A DNA stretch of 64,000 nucleotides from Brachypodium distachyon. Its lineage: Eukaryota; Streptophyta; Magnoliopsida; Poales; Poaceae. The DNA is taken from NCBI RefSeq assembly GCF_000005505.3, contig NC_016131.3, positions 41,498,855 to 41,562,854 of the forward strand, given 5' to 3'. The translations under genes were made by a program, and so were the position numbers. Positions 45,484 to 57,893 of this stretch are shown in pieces. Each line of letters opens with the position of its first letter. Within the stretch, counting starts at the first letter, position 1. Below the pieces are notes generated by a model. It was given only the letters and a program-made list of their open reading frames with translations, did not search any database and was not told the origin of the DNA.

Positions 45484-48400
45484 CTAGCAGGGGTCACCAG
45501 TTTGATCCATCTGCCTGCCAGACAGCACTGAACTGATGACTTGTTTTACAAAATCACACAGGCACTCTCTGCAAGTATTTGTTATCGCTGACAGTTTGAG
45601 AGGTTCGGTTCTGCAGCTGTCCTTGCAAGCTGGTTTAGGGAGTGCAAGTGCTAGTGATGGCGAATGTTCCAATCCGCATGAAGCTAAGACAGTATGTGTT
45701 GCTGCTCGAGCAACTTCCTTGAATCTGTCAGAACCTGTATCACAAGCAAGTTTTTACATATAACGAATGTGTAAAAATAGAAGGAAGATTGGTTGCTGAA
45801 CGGAGAATCAGAAGCTAAATTGAAAGCAAAAAAAATACCATGTGTTTTGTCTATCTTGAGTAGCTTCAACTCACGCATGGCCATAGACGAAATTTCAGCT
45901 TTTGCAATTTTACAGCTTGTCCTGGACTTTTTGGATCCTTGACCATCACATGTCTCGAAACAATGTTTTCTCTTTGACCCATGACAGTCTGGTCCAGAAC
46001 CTTTCCTTGCTTGAACGGTTGCTCCAGCAATACCAATTTCATTGGATGTTGTTGCATCACAAACAGCTGAAGTTCCCTCAGGCTTTACCATCGTACTAGA
46101 TTGGCTCCCAGCGTTCGATGCAAATTGTAGCGCCGAGGTAACCGTAGATCGAGCAGACGATAGACTATTGTTTGCAAGTGGATGCAGTAACGTTTGATCA
46201 ATGTGTTGGCTGTGGCTTGATGAGGCAACTTTAACACCGCATGAAGCCTCTGACATCTGATCAACATGTTCACTGTGGCTTGATGAGGCAACTCTATCAT
46301 TTGGACCTTCCAGATTTACCATTCTGTCCCTGGAAGAACCCATCCTTTCATGAGCTAATACATGGTAACTCACAGGCAATTTGCAGTTTCCTTCATTGTC
46401 CTTCTTGGGCAGCGTATTATCCTTTTTTGAACCACGGCCATATTTCACAGTGTTCCTCTGAGCTACCTCATTAGACAGGGTCTGGTTCATCTGTCCTAAG
46501 ATTGTATCAATTGGGCAGCATGAACTTGATCTATTTCCCATGGAGAATCGAGGAGTGCAGTCCGGGGAGGAAGGCTTGTTACATTTCTTCCTTTCACCAG
46601 CAGATTTTGCCATTTCCAGCATTTTCCATGCCTTACGCACATGGCTGGTCTCCTTAGGTGAAATTTTGTTAGCATGCTCAGACATGGTAGTGGTTTCCCC
46701 GATGGAGTGCTGATGCTCATTTACAGAAGAAGTAGCAACCATGGATGTTGCACACCGCTTATTGTCACTCACAGCAGAAATGGTTCCGGTACCATTTTCC
46801 CTTCTATTGTTGTGTAGATGTGTGGCAAACCCCACAGAACCTGCACGGAGTGCAGGCCAGTTTTCACGCAATGCCATTATGCGGTTGCTAAGGTTGCGAG
46901 AATTTGGCAATGTTCTAGCTTTCTCAACTCTAAAGCGAGCAAGGCTATGGAACGTGCGACCACTGGTTCGCTCTTGAGGAGTTTCATGACAATAAGATTC
47001 ATCTGAAGAAGTACTCGGTCGGAAATCATCAGCCTTTCTATCAAGCCTGGTGCTCCGCACATTACTCCTGCACACTCGGTTTGTTGCATAATCCTCATCC
47101 ACAATATCATAAATGGAAGGAACTGAATCAACTAAGAAATGCCCACTGCTCGACGCATTTGCCCTGCGCACTGAACTCAGAGAGTACGCCTCATCAACAG
47201 TATAAAAAATAGTAGGGTCTGCAACTGGCTCAGCACTCGGAACTTCAGTGGTGATTTCAAATTCGCCCTGATCACTAGACCCGGCATCATCGATCTCACA
47301 CCTTGAATGCTCCTCCTTGGATGTCGCACAGTCCTTGCAGAACCAGTCTCCCTCCGGCACAGTGGTCCCGAGTCCAACACAATATGTGTGCGCAGCTGCA
47401 TCGCACAGCTCACAGAGCAGCAACAGCTCCTCATCCCTGGAGCAGTTACACATGCTGCAGCTGCTGTTCACGTAGGGATCAGTGTTCACAAGGCTACTCT
47501 CGTTGCCTCGAGGATGGTATACCTGCTGAACCAACACAGCACGTCAGTCCTGCCAAGAATTCACAGGGTCCTAAAAAGGGAACAGAATATAGCAGCTTAA
47601 TAACATGTTTTTGTATCCTCCTTTTGGGCAATCTGTTCTTAGTTCTTTAACCTACAGTTAAATACTTAAGTGAATATTTTGGCCTCATTGCAATGTTCTG
47701 CTAATTCGATCATATGTTGTGGTGCCTTTCTAGATTAATCTATTCTTTGCTATATCAACTTTCAAGCAGCATGTAATCCCAATATCAAGATATTATTCTC
47801 ATACGCTCGGATTCTTGTGACCAGCAAACTTGGTCACCGCATAATGTTCTTGCACTGAAGCATACCCTTTTCATGACAGGTCTGAAACCGCCTATCAGAT
47901 CGCTTCTATGTTCAAGAAAATAATTATCTTCTACTCCCTCCATCCAACAAAGGATGTCTCAACTTTGACCAAATTTGAATGCATCTATACACTAAGTCAT
48001 GTCTAGATACATCCAAATTTTAACAAACTTGAGACATCTTTTGTTGGACAGAGGGAGTACATCATTTCCTTATACATGCATCATTTTTTTCATAGTAATG
48101 ATTTGGTGTCTGAAACCCCATAAGTCCTCCATGTCTGGGATGCAGATTATATATAGGAGCAATCTGATAATATGCATTTTTTGGGGGTTCACGACTCCTG
48201 TTAATTGTAACATATATTTTGATTATGATCATTTTCGTTGTATGAAAACTCAAGGGCAGAGATGAAGAGTATGAGTTTCCGTGGGAGTTGGGACTGCTCT
48301 CTGATGTATAATTCAAGTTTGAGCCTCAGTTCATAGCTAAAAGCCTAAAACTGAAGCACTGTTCATTTGTAAAGCAGTTGAATCATTGGCTCTTATTTGC

Positions 48401-50558
48401 TGCACTATTGAACTAATACATCTCTATTTTTCTGGTGTGCATTGCGTATCAGCATATGGACATAGATAATTGTGAGTAAATATACAATGTTCTTATTTGA
48501 TTCCTTATGGTCATCTGCAATAAGAACTTGACTAGCTCACAGTCTGCATGAAAACATAAAAGGTCTTCACTAGCTTAGTTCAGTGATTGGTTAATATCAG
48601 AGCTCACTTCTCAGTTCAGTACTTCAACTAGTCTAGTGTTTAGCTGACTTCTCAACATTACAGGTGACAAGATTTACTCCGCATCCAAACGCTAGTTTAC
48701 AACCTAAAAACGATTGCCTGCAACCACTAGTTTCTCCTGTAATTAGTTTACAGGTGTGTATGATTACATGCCTCACAAACGGGGCCAAAGGGTTGTGGTT
48801 GTTGTTCAACTGCTAGACGGTGGAATCCAGTAGTCGGATACATGATATATTAAGCTTTGGGTGATGTGGCTTGAAAAAAAAAATCCCTGATTCCTAGTCC
48901 TGAAATTTCTGTAAATCCTCTTTTTTTTTCAGGACAAGGCAGACGCTCTGCCGTACAAAATCGCATGCTATTGAGCCTAAAATTGTACTCTCTCTCTCTG
49001 GTTCCCTTGGGTGTCGTTTTGGGCACGGTCAGTCTCCACAAAATAATTTTGACCGCTGATTTCTACTACTCCCTCCGATCCATATTAATTGTCTCAAATT
49101 TGCCCAAATATGGATGTATCTATGCCTAAAAAGCGTCTAGATACATGTAATATTTCGACAATTAATATGGATCGGAGGGAGTATAACATACTAATATATC
49201 TGTTTTACTATATCTGTCATCATCTCACAATGTGCACAGACCAGGCTGCTATTGTCGAGACTAACTGTGCTGTTGTTGTGGCCGCCGTTAATTCTCCTCA
49301 CAAGGACCGTTCTGTGTTGTGTGGAATTATTGAGGATATCAAGTCAAACTGTTTGACCCTGGAATTGAAGTCCGCAAGATCAACAGATCGAATAAAGGTG
49401 TGGCGCATAGTTTTAGCTAGTTGGTGTCGTAGTGAGGTGTCTAATGGCGTTTTGCATGACTCTGTGCCTTCCTGCGTGATGGGCCAGGTTATGAGCGATT
49501 GTGACCTAACTTGGTTATTTATTAATATACACAACCCACGTTAAAAAAAAGAACTAAATCCATTTAGTACAAAAACACCTTTAAAAACATACGAAAACCA
49601 GTTAACAATTTCAGAAAGCAATTAAATAAGGTACAAAGTGAAAAGATTGCAAGAACCATGCTCTTGATTCCTTCCACAAATAAACTCAGTATACTGAAAC
49701 TGAGTTTCCCATGGTCAGAGACATACACAGTGAAATTGAGCAAGTATTTATAAAATCCAACAAACATTATATATTGTGGAAGATATTAGTAGTGAAAGTT
49801 TTGAAATTTTGATTTTCCTATGAAACTGCGTAATTTTAACAAGACTGTATTGCAATTTTTACTACTCCATATACTCCCTCCGTCCACAAATAAGTGCACT
49901 TCTAGATTTTTTCCTTAACTCAAATATATTAAAGTTTGACCAACTTTATTTGAAAATGTAGCGACACTTATGACACTAAACTAGTATCATTAGACCCGTG
50001 TCGAAATGTAGTTTCATAATATACCGATTTGATGTTGTATGTGTTGCTACTCTTTTCAACGAAGTTGGTCAAATCTAAAAAGTTTGACTTAAGAGTTAGG
50101 ACAAAACCTAGAAGAACATTTATTTGTGGACGGAGGGAGTACATACATAGAGTGAGGTGGGCATGGCGATGGTTGGATAGGCTTAGAGTATAACAAGAGA
50201 CAGACAATAGTTAACTGAGTGAATACAATGATTCCGATTTGGTTACCTGGTTGCGCTCGGCGACGGTGACGAGGCGCTCGGAGGGGAAGCGGCCGGGGAC
50301 GGGCGGGCGGCGGATTGTGCGGAAGCGAGCCTTGCAGAAGGGGCAGCGCGACTCGACCCGCGCCCAGGCCATGATGCAGACGAAGCAGAAGTGATGGGCG
50401 CAGCAATCGAGCTCGCCCCGGATCGCCCGCCGCGAGTCCGTGAGGCAGATGCCGCACAGCACGCCCTCCGCCGCCTCGGCCTCGTCGTCGTCCATCATGG
50501 CCTTGCCCTTGGACGTCGTCGACGGGAGGGCGCAGCCGTCGCCGGCGGAGGAGGACAT
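45484..50558 (-). CDS. RING and PHD finger protein (At4g10940-like)
   Basis: Three exons on the minus strand: 50247-50558, 45839-47522, 45484-45734. They give 748 residues. A C3HC4 RING finger spans Cys35-Cys75 (C35, C38, C53, H55, C58, C61, C72, C75), fitting an E3 ubiquitin ligase. A C4HC3 PHD finger follows at Cys126-Cys169 (C126, C129, C141, C144, H149, C152, C166, C169), a type that often reads histone H3 tails. The long middle is serine-rich and unstructured-looking. The C-terminal ~120 residues contain a conserved block with AISSMAMRELKLL-like wording and SDRFKEVARAATHTVLASCG that continues across the last intron. Inference: a nuclear ubiquitin ligase targeted to chromatin. Intron 1 is 2.7 kb and holds three MITEs. 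Its acceptor is a CAGCAG tandem, so one glutamine may be included or skipped. I wrote the reading of SSMAMRELKLL from the encoded exon 2 end. Confidence 0.88.
47934..48057. mobile_element. Stowaway-like MITE in intron 1 of the RING-PHD gene
   Basis: 124 bp flanked by TA. Ends CTCCCTCCATCCAACAAAGG and CTTTTGTTGGACAGAGGGAG; same subfamily as 43754-43877. Confidence 0.75.
49069..49181. mobile_element. Stowaway-like MITE in intron 1 of the RING-PHD gene
   Basis: 113 bp flanked by TA. Ends CTCCCTCCGATCCATATTAA and TTAATATGGATCGGAGGGAG, a perfect 20-bp inverted repeat. Confidence 0.8.
49874..50139. mobile_element. Long Stowaway-like MITE in intron 1 of the RING-PHD gene
   Basis: 266 bp flanked by TA. 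Ends CTCCCTCCGTCCACAAATAA and TTATTTGTGGACGGAGGGAG, a near-perfect inverted repeat. The insertion ends only ~107 bp from the intron 1 donor. Confidence 0.8.
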
Positions 50559-52492
50559 GTGGCGGTCAGGACGACGGGACGGGAGGCACGAGGCACACCG
50601 CGTTGGGTTCCGATCGAATCGGATGGGGTTCTGGTCGGAGCCCTCTTTGCTTGCGACTCGTATTTGGGCATGGGACTTAACGGGCTGCTATCTGGCCCCA
50701 GTTGGCCTTCTTGTCCCACAACGCTACTATGTTTGGAATCCTTCCGTTTTCATATTAGTTGTCTACGTGGTCTTAATTTAAAGACAAAATAAGTTAAAGA
50801 TATAAAATACTTCTACGTAAATAATATAAAAATCTTATTTTTAAAGTTTGTTAAAATGTCTGCCTCTAAAATTTATAGTTAGAAAAATGATAGTCCATTT
50901 GAATTGCACTTTGAAAGTTTGTAAAAAAGAGTTCCATCCTATAAATTTTAGAAGTTTGTTAAAAAATTTGGGGACCCATCCCAAGAATTTGAATGTTTGT
51001 TAAAAAAATATAAAATATTTGGAAATTCAAAAGTTTGTCAACATTCTCTAAAATCTTAACCACAAATTTAAAACTTCACCCCTAAATTTTAGCCTTTTCT
51101 TTTTAAAACAATCAAAAGAGAGAAAAGAGGAAAACCTTGAGAAGGGTAGACGCATTCAGCTAATATGGCCCGGGAAACAATCAATCGCTATTTTATTAAA
51201 GAAAATTGATGGATAGCTTTTCTTGGACTGGACGGTTGGGAATCGACCGATCACATCGCGACGCTAATTTGGTGATGCCATGATAAAAATCCTAGTCGTT
51301 TTTGGTAATTTTCACACGATTTGGTTCTTTTATTGGCATCGACACATAAAAAGGAGTCCGCGCTTAGAAAGCACAATAAAAACTAAAGTCCGTTTTAAAC
51401 CTTGAACTTGTAGACCCGTTGGAAATCGAACCTCCACCTCCTGATCTCTGAAATCAGCATATCGTGATCTTACTGTTCCAGCTCATTAGTGACCTTAAGA
51501 ACGTGTACAAATATGAATTTCCTACATGGACATGATCAAGCTTGCGATCGTTGACTAGTTATTGTCAATGAAGACTATTTGAAACCCTGCATTTGTAGAG
51601 CCGATCAAAATCGACCTCCACCGCCTAATCACTGAAATCAACACCATTGCCGTACTGTTCTCAGACATTAGAGACCTTTAGAACGTACATGAATAGTGAT
51701 TGCCGGCAGGGCCATGGTAAAGTCTGGATCCTTGACTAAACTATTGCCAGGTGAATTTTATGTGATTGAAAATTACGAGATTGCCACTTTCTTTTGACTG
51801 CTTAGACTTCTGATTAGTTTAATTAGGCATGCATACTTATAAATTTATAATCCAGTTGCAACCTAAATCGCTTAGGTTAAATAATGGAGCCTTTCACAGC
51901 AGCATGGCAAAATGAATTAGCGTCAGCTACCGTTAATAGTTTGAATGTGGCCACGTCAGCAATCCGAGACTGCAAACCTCCTTACGAGCAATATTGATCG
52001 GCAATAGCAAGATCAGCATGCTGATTTCAGGAATTAAGGAATGAAGGTTCAATTTCAACCAACTGTACACATGTAACATTTAAAATATTTTTTGACACGT
52101 ACATTTAAAATAAACTTTACTTAAAAAACAACTTCATGCCGTAACTGAATTTGTGCTCAGGATTTTAAGCGCCCCTACGTCACTGATGGTAAGGTACGGT
52201 GCTCCAACAGTTAGCAACCCCCGTTCTCTATTTGGATGCCTGACTGGTGGTCCCATTCACCCGAGACGGTCAAGGGCTCAAGGCTCCGTCTCCTCTTTGT
52301 CCCTCGTTGCCATCGACGGCATCCGCATCGACACCGCGGCACAGAACGGTGGTGAGGACGCGACAGACTCCTAGTTGAAAAAACAAAACACAGCTGCGCT
52401 GACGCACCCGCTGTCTTCATCTTCGCATCGCGATTCCCTACCACTGCCACTCTGCCAGTTCCCTTCCCCCGCACTTCCACAGGCTAGTCACC
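50559..52492. other. Intergenic region between divergent genes
   Basis: It lies between the minus-strand RING-PHD start and the plus-strand UGT start, so it must hold both promoters. 50800-51110 is AT-rich with repeated AAGTTTGTTAAAA phrases. A diverged tandem duplication lies at 51395-51760. No further gene. Confidence 0.45.
51395..51760. repeat. Diverged tandem duplication, ~182-bp unit
   Basis: AAACCTTGAACTTGTAGACC at ~51397 recurs as AAACCCTGCATTTGTAGAGC at ~51580. Both are followed by AATCGACCTCCACC-like and TCACTGAAATCA-like segments, then GAACGT(G/A) and GACTA. No open frame is kept. Confidence 0.55.
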
Positions 52493-53974
52493 ATGACGAC
52501 GGCCTGCACCACCGACAGCCCCGTTGCCGCTCCGGCGCCCCACGTCCTGGTCGTACCGTACCCGGCGCAGGGCCACACGATTCCCATCCTCGACCTCGCC
52601 GGCCTCCTCGCGGCCCGGGGCCTCCGCCTCACCGTCGTCGCCACGCCCGCCACCGCCCCGCTCCTGGGCCCCCTCCTCGCCGCGCACCCGGGCGTCGCCG
52701 TCCGCGCCCTCACTCTCCCGTTCCCCTCCCACCCGGCCTTCCCCGCCGGCGTCGAGAGCGCCAAGGGCTGCCCGCCCGCGCTCTTCGGCGCGCTCATCGT
52801 CGCCTTCGCGGGGCTCCGAGCCCCGCTCGGCTCCTGGGTCCGCGCCCGCTCGGGCACCCCGGACCGCGTCGTCGCCATACTCTCCGACTTCTTCTGCGGG
52901 TGGACGCAGCCGCTCGCCGCCGAGCTCGGCGTCCCGCGCATCACGTTCTCGTCCTCCGCCGTGTACGCCACCGCCGTGCTTCACTCCCTGCTGCGCCGCC
53001 TGCCCACGCGCGAGGACGAGAGCGACGACGAGTGCCCGGTCGCCTTCCCGGATCTCCCGGGCGCCCCGGCTTACCCGTGGCGGCAGCTCTCGGCGCTGTA
53101 CAGGACGTACGAGGAAGGCGACGAGGTCGCCGAGGGGGTCAGGAGCAACTTCCTCTGGAACCTGGATTCCTCAGCGTTCGTGTCGAACACGTTCCAGCAT
53201 CTGGAAGGGCGGTACCTGGAGGCGCCTCTCGCGGACCTGGGCTTCACGCGCGTGCGCGCGGTCGGCCCGCTGGCGCCGGAGGCCCACGACGCGGCGAGCA
53301 GCCGCGGCGGGGAGACGGCCCTGTCGGCGGCCCACCTCTGCACCTGGCTCGACAAGTTTGAGGACGGGTCCGTCGTGTACATCAGCTTCGGGAGCATGGC
53401 GGTGCTGCAGCCGGCGCACGCGGCGGCGCTGGCCGCCGCGCTGGAGCGGACGCGCGCGGCGTTCGTGTGGGCGGTCGGGACAGCGGCGACGCTCCCGGAG
53501 GGGTTCGAGGAGCGCCACCATGCGGCGGCAGCGGGCGGCAGGGGCATGGTGATCCGCGGGTGGGCGCCGCAGGTGGCGGCGCTGCGGCACCGGGCCGTGG
53601 GGTGGTTCGTGACGCACTGCGGGTGGAACTCCGTGCTGGAGGCGGCGGCGGCCGGCGTGCGCATCCTGGCGTGGCCGATGGCGGCGGACCAGTTCGTGAA
53701 CGCGCGCTTGCTCGTGGACGAGCTGCGGGCGGCGTTGCCGGTCTGCTGGGGTGGCCTTGACACTGCGCCTAGCGTGGACGAGCTGGTGCGCGTGCTCGAA
53801 TCGACTGTGGCCGGGAAGGGGAAGGAGTGGGGCGATCTGACAGCGCGGGCGAAGGAGCTGGCAGAGGAAGCGGCGGCGGCTGTGCGGGAAGGCGGCAGCT
53901 CGTGGCGGGAGGTGGAGGATCTGGCCCGGGAGCTTCGCGAGCTCGGTGAGGGACTCCATACTCCAGTAGGTTAA
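52493..53974 (+). CDS. UDP-glycosyltransferase, UGT89-like
   Basis: A single-exon gene of 493 residues, very GC-rich. The N-terminal acceptor half has the catalytic His28 in YPAQGH and its partner Asp132 in SDFFCGW. The donor half holds the 44-residue PSPG box at 357-400 (WAPQ...HCGWNS...ADQ). The final Gln400 suggests UDP-glucose as donor. The wording around [16 protein letters not shown] is closest to group B enzymes such as UGT89B1, which glucosylate flavonols and related phenolics; the actual acceptor is not shown. It is probably cytosolic, with no signal peptide. All key residues are present, so it should be active. ATG 52493 fits the family start, 17 residues before the conserved [12 protein letters not shown] strand. 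Confidence 0.93.
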   Translation: MTTACTTDSPVAAPAPHVLVVPYPAQGHTIPILDLAGLLAARGLRLTVVATPATAPLLGPLLAAHPGVAVRALTLPFPSHPAFPAGVESAKGCPPALFGALIVAFAGLRAPLGSWVRARSGTPDRVVAILSDFFCGWTQPLAAELGVPRITFSSSAVYATAVLHSLLRRLPTREDESDDECPVAFPDLPGAPAYPWRQLSALYRTYEEGDEVAEGVRSNFLWNLDSSAFVSNTFQHLEGRYLEAPLADLGFTRVRAVGPLAPEAHDAASSRGGETALSAAHLCTWLDKFEDGSVVYISFGSMAVLQPAHAAALAAALERTRAAFVWAVGTAATLPEGFEERHHAAAAGGRGMVIRGWAPQVAALRHRAVGWFVTHCGWNSVLEAAAAGVRILAWPMAADQFVNARLLVDELRAALPVCWGGLDTAPSVDELVRVLESTVAGKGKEWGDLTARAKELAEEAAAAVREGGSSWREVEDLARELRELGEGLHTPVG

Positions 53975-56600
53975 AGCCGGCAAAGCCGCGTTGAACATCG
54001 GTCAGACGGCGGCGGTGGGTTAAAAGCTTGGGACTTTGGCAATAAACAGTGGAAATGATTTACACCGTAACACGGATGCCAAGTTTTCGGTTTTATTTGA
54101 ACATATGCGTGATTCAGGAGCAAATTTCGTAAGCTCCATTGCTACCTGTCGAATTAACAAAAACTTTACCCAAATCTCCACCTCTACCTTGGTCTTTGCA
54201 GTTTTCTATTACTGTTTTTTTTAGCGGGGAGTTTTGTATTACTGTGCCTTATTAGATTACTAGTAAAATGCCCGTGCGCTGCTATGGAATATAAAAAATA
54301 GTCGAGCACTATTTTGTACTGCTTTTGTTCATGCTTTGCTACTGAATCTTGACATTGTCTTAAAGTATGTCATTCAGATCATTCACATCATCTCAAATGT
54401 GATATTTTGACCACCATTTTGTTTAAATATACATTGATTTAAACAAACAGCAAGACATTATAAAGTTATATTTCAGGAAAGATTTAATATTGTCAAGTTG
54501 AAGTTGTCAATGTTTGTAACTGATAGTGAAAAATAAAAGGTTTGACGAACACTGATTTTGAAAGGTCAAGTACTTTGGAATGAGGTAGTATAAAATAAGC
54601 TGAGATATGACATGAAACATGATGAGATATTTCGGATAACTGCTAGCTTCAATTTGGTGAGTGCTGAAAGACTATAGGTTAACGATTGAGGGAATAAGGA
54701 ATCCAGTCTCCTTCAAAAATTCAAAGTATATCTTTCAGCACACAAAGTTCGTATTGGTTTTCCAAATAGTTCACAGGAGATATAATTTTTTTAAATGGAT
54801 AGACTCCCAACACAAGCTCATATTAGTTTGAGAACAGAATTCCAATTCATCAACCAGATGCCACAATACCAACCCTCGGTGCAGATCCAATTCAACACCT
54901 TGAGTCTTCCAGATGGCGAAGAAAAAAATAGAAGCAAACTCTGTTTAGCCATCGGATCACAATACCTGCAAGCCAAGTTATCCATCTCTCTATTTAAGAG
55001 AGGATTTGCAACCCATATCAATCAATCCATGGAACAATCAAAGTTATTTTAGTCTGCTTTGTTACCATAGTTAGTAGTAGAAGCTATCCCGGTACTTATA
55101 TACCAGTTACATAACAAAAAAAACTACCACTTGATAAAAGATACAGAAAATGATTTATGCTTCTTGCTTACTCTAAAAGTGCAACTGTTTTATCTAAGGT
55201 GCTTATCTCTGCAAACTGCAATGACAGACTGAAGGTCTGTTCCCCCTAGTCTCTGATCTGCACCCCCCCGTGGTTCAACGAGCACCTCCTTGACCCAACA
55301 GCTGTAACATGACCAAGACATGAGTTCTCCTCTGGCCTCTACAGACAGCCATGGTTGATTTCTAGTTAATAAGTAATTGTTTCACTGAAGTGGATTAAAG
55401 CAAAAAACTTGCACAAAGCAAATCAATCTTACAAATGACAAAAAAAGTAACATTAATGTTGTACAGTCCATATCCTTATATCTCTTCGACATGTCTTCAA
55501 AAACCAAACTAAAATTGAGATGAATCAGTCAAATGCAGACACTCCTTTTACATTTACCACAACTTTCCTTTGAAAATCTTCTGATAATATTCAAGTCTGG
55601 TGCTACGGGCGCAAAGCAAAGACCTTCTTTTCCTTTCGCAGAAGGTTGCCTTGGAGGCAGAGACATTTTTGTCAAAGGTCTTCTATCATGAAATACATCA
55701 GAGTAGTTATCATGTTAGGGTTGTCCACCAATTAGAACCAACAATGAAAAAAATACTATTGTAACCCTGCTAATATCGCAAAAGGGAGTTAGTCCATGAT
55801 TTTATTCATGAAACCATAAATTTGCAAAAATAGTAAACAAAGAACCAACAGCTATCAGAATTGTAACACCACTAACAAGAGATTTCTGAAATTGAACACC
55901 GCTCCTAGTTAAGAAAGATCCTATTGACAGAACAAACTTGGTTATACTGACTTTGGTAAGAAGAAAAATCTAACAACTTCTAAATATTATTCCTCATCCA
56001 ATTGGATAGACTGAGACTGAGCCCACCAAATTAATCTTGGCACACAAGAATTAATCACATGTAGCATCTGATCTGAACTGAAGAAAGGCAGACACCACCA
56101 GATTTCTAAAAGAAAGAAAGATCCCATGCTTTTGAGCTACTATACTCTTGACAGTTTATCAGTAGTACTAATTACTTAATTAACTCCAGATTGACCAAGT
56201 TGATGGCTGGCTTTAGGTTGTACTGACAAGTACTCTGACACCTATGGCCTATCTCCTAATCTATTGAACAATATGACAAGTTTGGCATTTGTAATGTCAG
56301 TTTTTATTGTGTATGTGTGCCTCGGTACATCAAAACAGCAGCCATTGATTGATTAGGTAAAATAAGCAAATTATTTTGCATCAGTTGAGCCAGCCATTGA
56401 GGGAGTTGCAGAGAGTACATATGCTAGAATGGACCTATTAGTTACACCTCAATGAGCACATACAATGAATGATATGGTGATTTTTCTTCAAACCAATTCA
56501 GCAAAACACCCGGCCATATGCCAAATGAGCAGATACAATGAATGAGATTGTTGAGATTAGAAACCAATTTATTGGGACATACCCTCTGCAATTCCTAAGA
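53975..56600. other. Intergenic, no firm gene
   Basis: Starts with the probable 3' end of the UGT gene. At 54258-54275 lies ACTAGTAAAATGCCCGTG, a phrase I know from repeat ends in grasses, but no partner end is seen. The AT-rich part 54300-56560 has only a small minus-strand frame (55529-55666). It may be transcribed from the GC-rich region at 56.6-57.2 kb. Confidence 0.4.
55529..55666 (-). CDS. Small hypothetical ORF, 45 residues
   Basis: ATG at 55666, stop at 55529-55531. The product is basic with two clustered cysteine pairs at the end (CGKCKRSVC) and an N-terminal proline-rich MSLPPRQPS. No family recognised. It lies downstream, on the same strand, of a GC-rich leader-like region with a donor site at 56663-56668, so it could be part of a spliced transcript. 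Chance is a serious alternative. Confidence 0.2.
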   Translation of the reverse strand: MSLPPRQPSAKGKEGLCFAPVAPDLNIIRRFSKESCGKCKRSVCI

Positions 56601-57170
56601 TTAGCAGCAAGGTACGCATTTTGGGAACATTAGGGCAGCCAAGCAAAGGCGGAGGCGGCGAACTCACTTGCGCCGGTGGTGGAGGCGAGCCAGCTCCGTG
56701 GCTGCGTCGTCTTCCGAGTGTCCATCGGGCGAGAGGCAGGGAGCCCGAGCCTGCTCCGTCCGCACCCACCGCAAGACAACTCGCCGGCGCCGTCGACCTC
56801 CTTCTTCCCTCCCCGCTTGCTACTCCTTGTTGGCCGGCGCCCGGAGAATCTGGCCCGCGAGCGTTGCCTTCTACAGATGAGCGAGGAGGGAGGCGCGGTA
56901 AGGGGAGGTTAGCCCTCGAACTCCTTTCTCCTCCTCTCCGCTCGCTGCTCCTCCTTGGTGGTGCGCGCGGCGCGCAACTCGGCCTCGTCCTCGCGCCCCC
57001 CGGCCTCGCGCCAGTACGAGGAGGCGGCGGATCGGGGCGGGCCGTGTGCGAGGAGGAGGCGGATCTAGGCGGGTGTGTGCGAGGAGCAGGAGGAGGAGGC
57101 GGCGCTGGCAGAGAGAGATCGGGGCGGTGGTGGTGCGAGCAGAGGAGGATGTATCGGGCGTGGCAGGTCG
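56600..57170 (-). promoter_or_regulatory. GC-rich island, possible first exon of a minus-strand transcript
   Basis: About 570 bp of GC-rich, CpG-rich sequence in AT-rich surroundings. On the minus strand it is pyrimidine-rich like a 5' leader and contains a donor-like GGCGCAAGTGAG (plus strand 56663-56672). Open frames on both strands are low-complexity (Arg, Pro, Gly, Ser) and not protein-like. The transcript, if any, is unidentified. Confidence 0.35.
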
Positions 57171-57249
57171 GGCATCTTCTTGGTTTTTTTTCTGGTTGGT
57201 TTTTTTTCGTGCGTCTGCGGGAGGGACAGGGACGACGTATCATGGACTA

Positions 57250-57769
57250 ACATAACTGTGAATTGTCGTGAATTGCCGTGGTATCTTTATGAAGTGATTT
57301 TCTCACTCGGTGGACATCGAAGGGATGTCTAGTAATACAACATTTTCATCATATAAAAAAGTTGCAAACAAATTGATATATTTTATAAAGATATAATTAT
57401 GTTGTGAACGAACGATCTCGTAAAATTTAGTACAATATCATATCTGTTTGAGTTCAACAAAAAATGGACAAATCCGGTTTCTTTAAATAAATTTGTTAAA
57501 GTTGACACACTTGAGAAGTATCATTTTTATACACAACCCATTCTTTGAGAAAAAGAGAATGACTTTTTATAGATCCAATAATGTATTTCGTTAAATCTGC
57601 AACTGAAACTCGATATGGGGAACAAAATGTCTTCTTATTTGATGATTCTTTTTTTTTGCTTACCACGTGTGTTGCTTGGTACCCTCGTTCCCAAAACTAG
57701 ATGATGCTCCACATGTTGTTGCGAAATTTTTTAATCAACATAAAAAGTATTTAAATTTGAAAACATATA
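57250..57769. other. Intergenic, nothing recognised
   Basis: AT-rich, no gene, RNA or repeat recognised. Confidence 0.45.
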
Positions 57770-57893
57770 CTCCCTCCGTCCAACAAAGCATGTCTCAACT
57801 TTGACCAAATTTGAATGCATTTATACACTAAGTTATGTCTAGATTTATTCAAATTTTGACAAACTTAAGACATCTTTTCTTGGACGGAGTGAG
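57770..57893. mobile_element. Stowaway-like MITE
   Basis: 124 bp flanked by TA. Ends CTCCCTCCGTCCAACAAAGC and CTTTTCTTGGACGGAGTGAG; same subfamily as 43754-43877. Confidence 0.75.

Noticed and set aside
52524..53998. Long open frames in other frames and on the minus strand across the UGT gene
   Set aside because: They are arginine/proline-rich shadows of a very GC-rich coding sequence; only the 52493 frame has the PSPG box and catalytic residues.
56569..57250. Open frames of over 200 codons on both strands of the GC-rich island
   Set aside because: Low-complexity composition, no motif, and both strands open equally, as expected from high GC.
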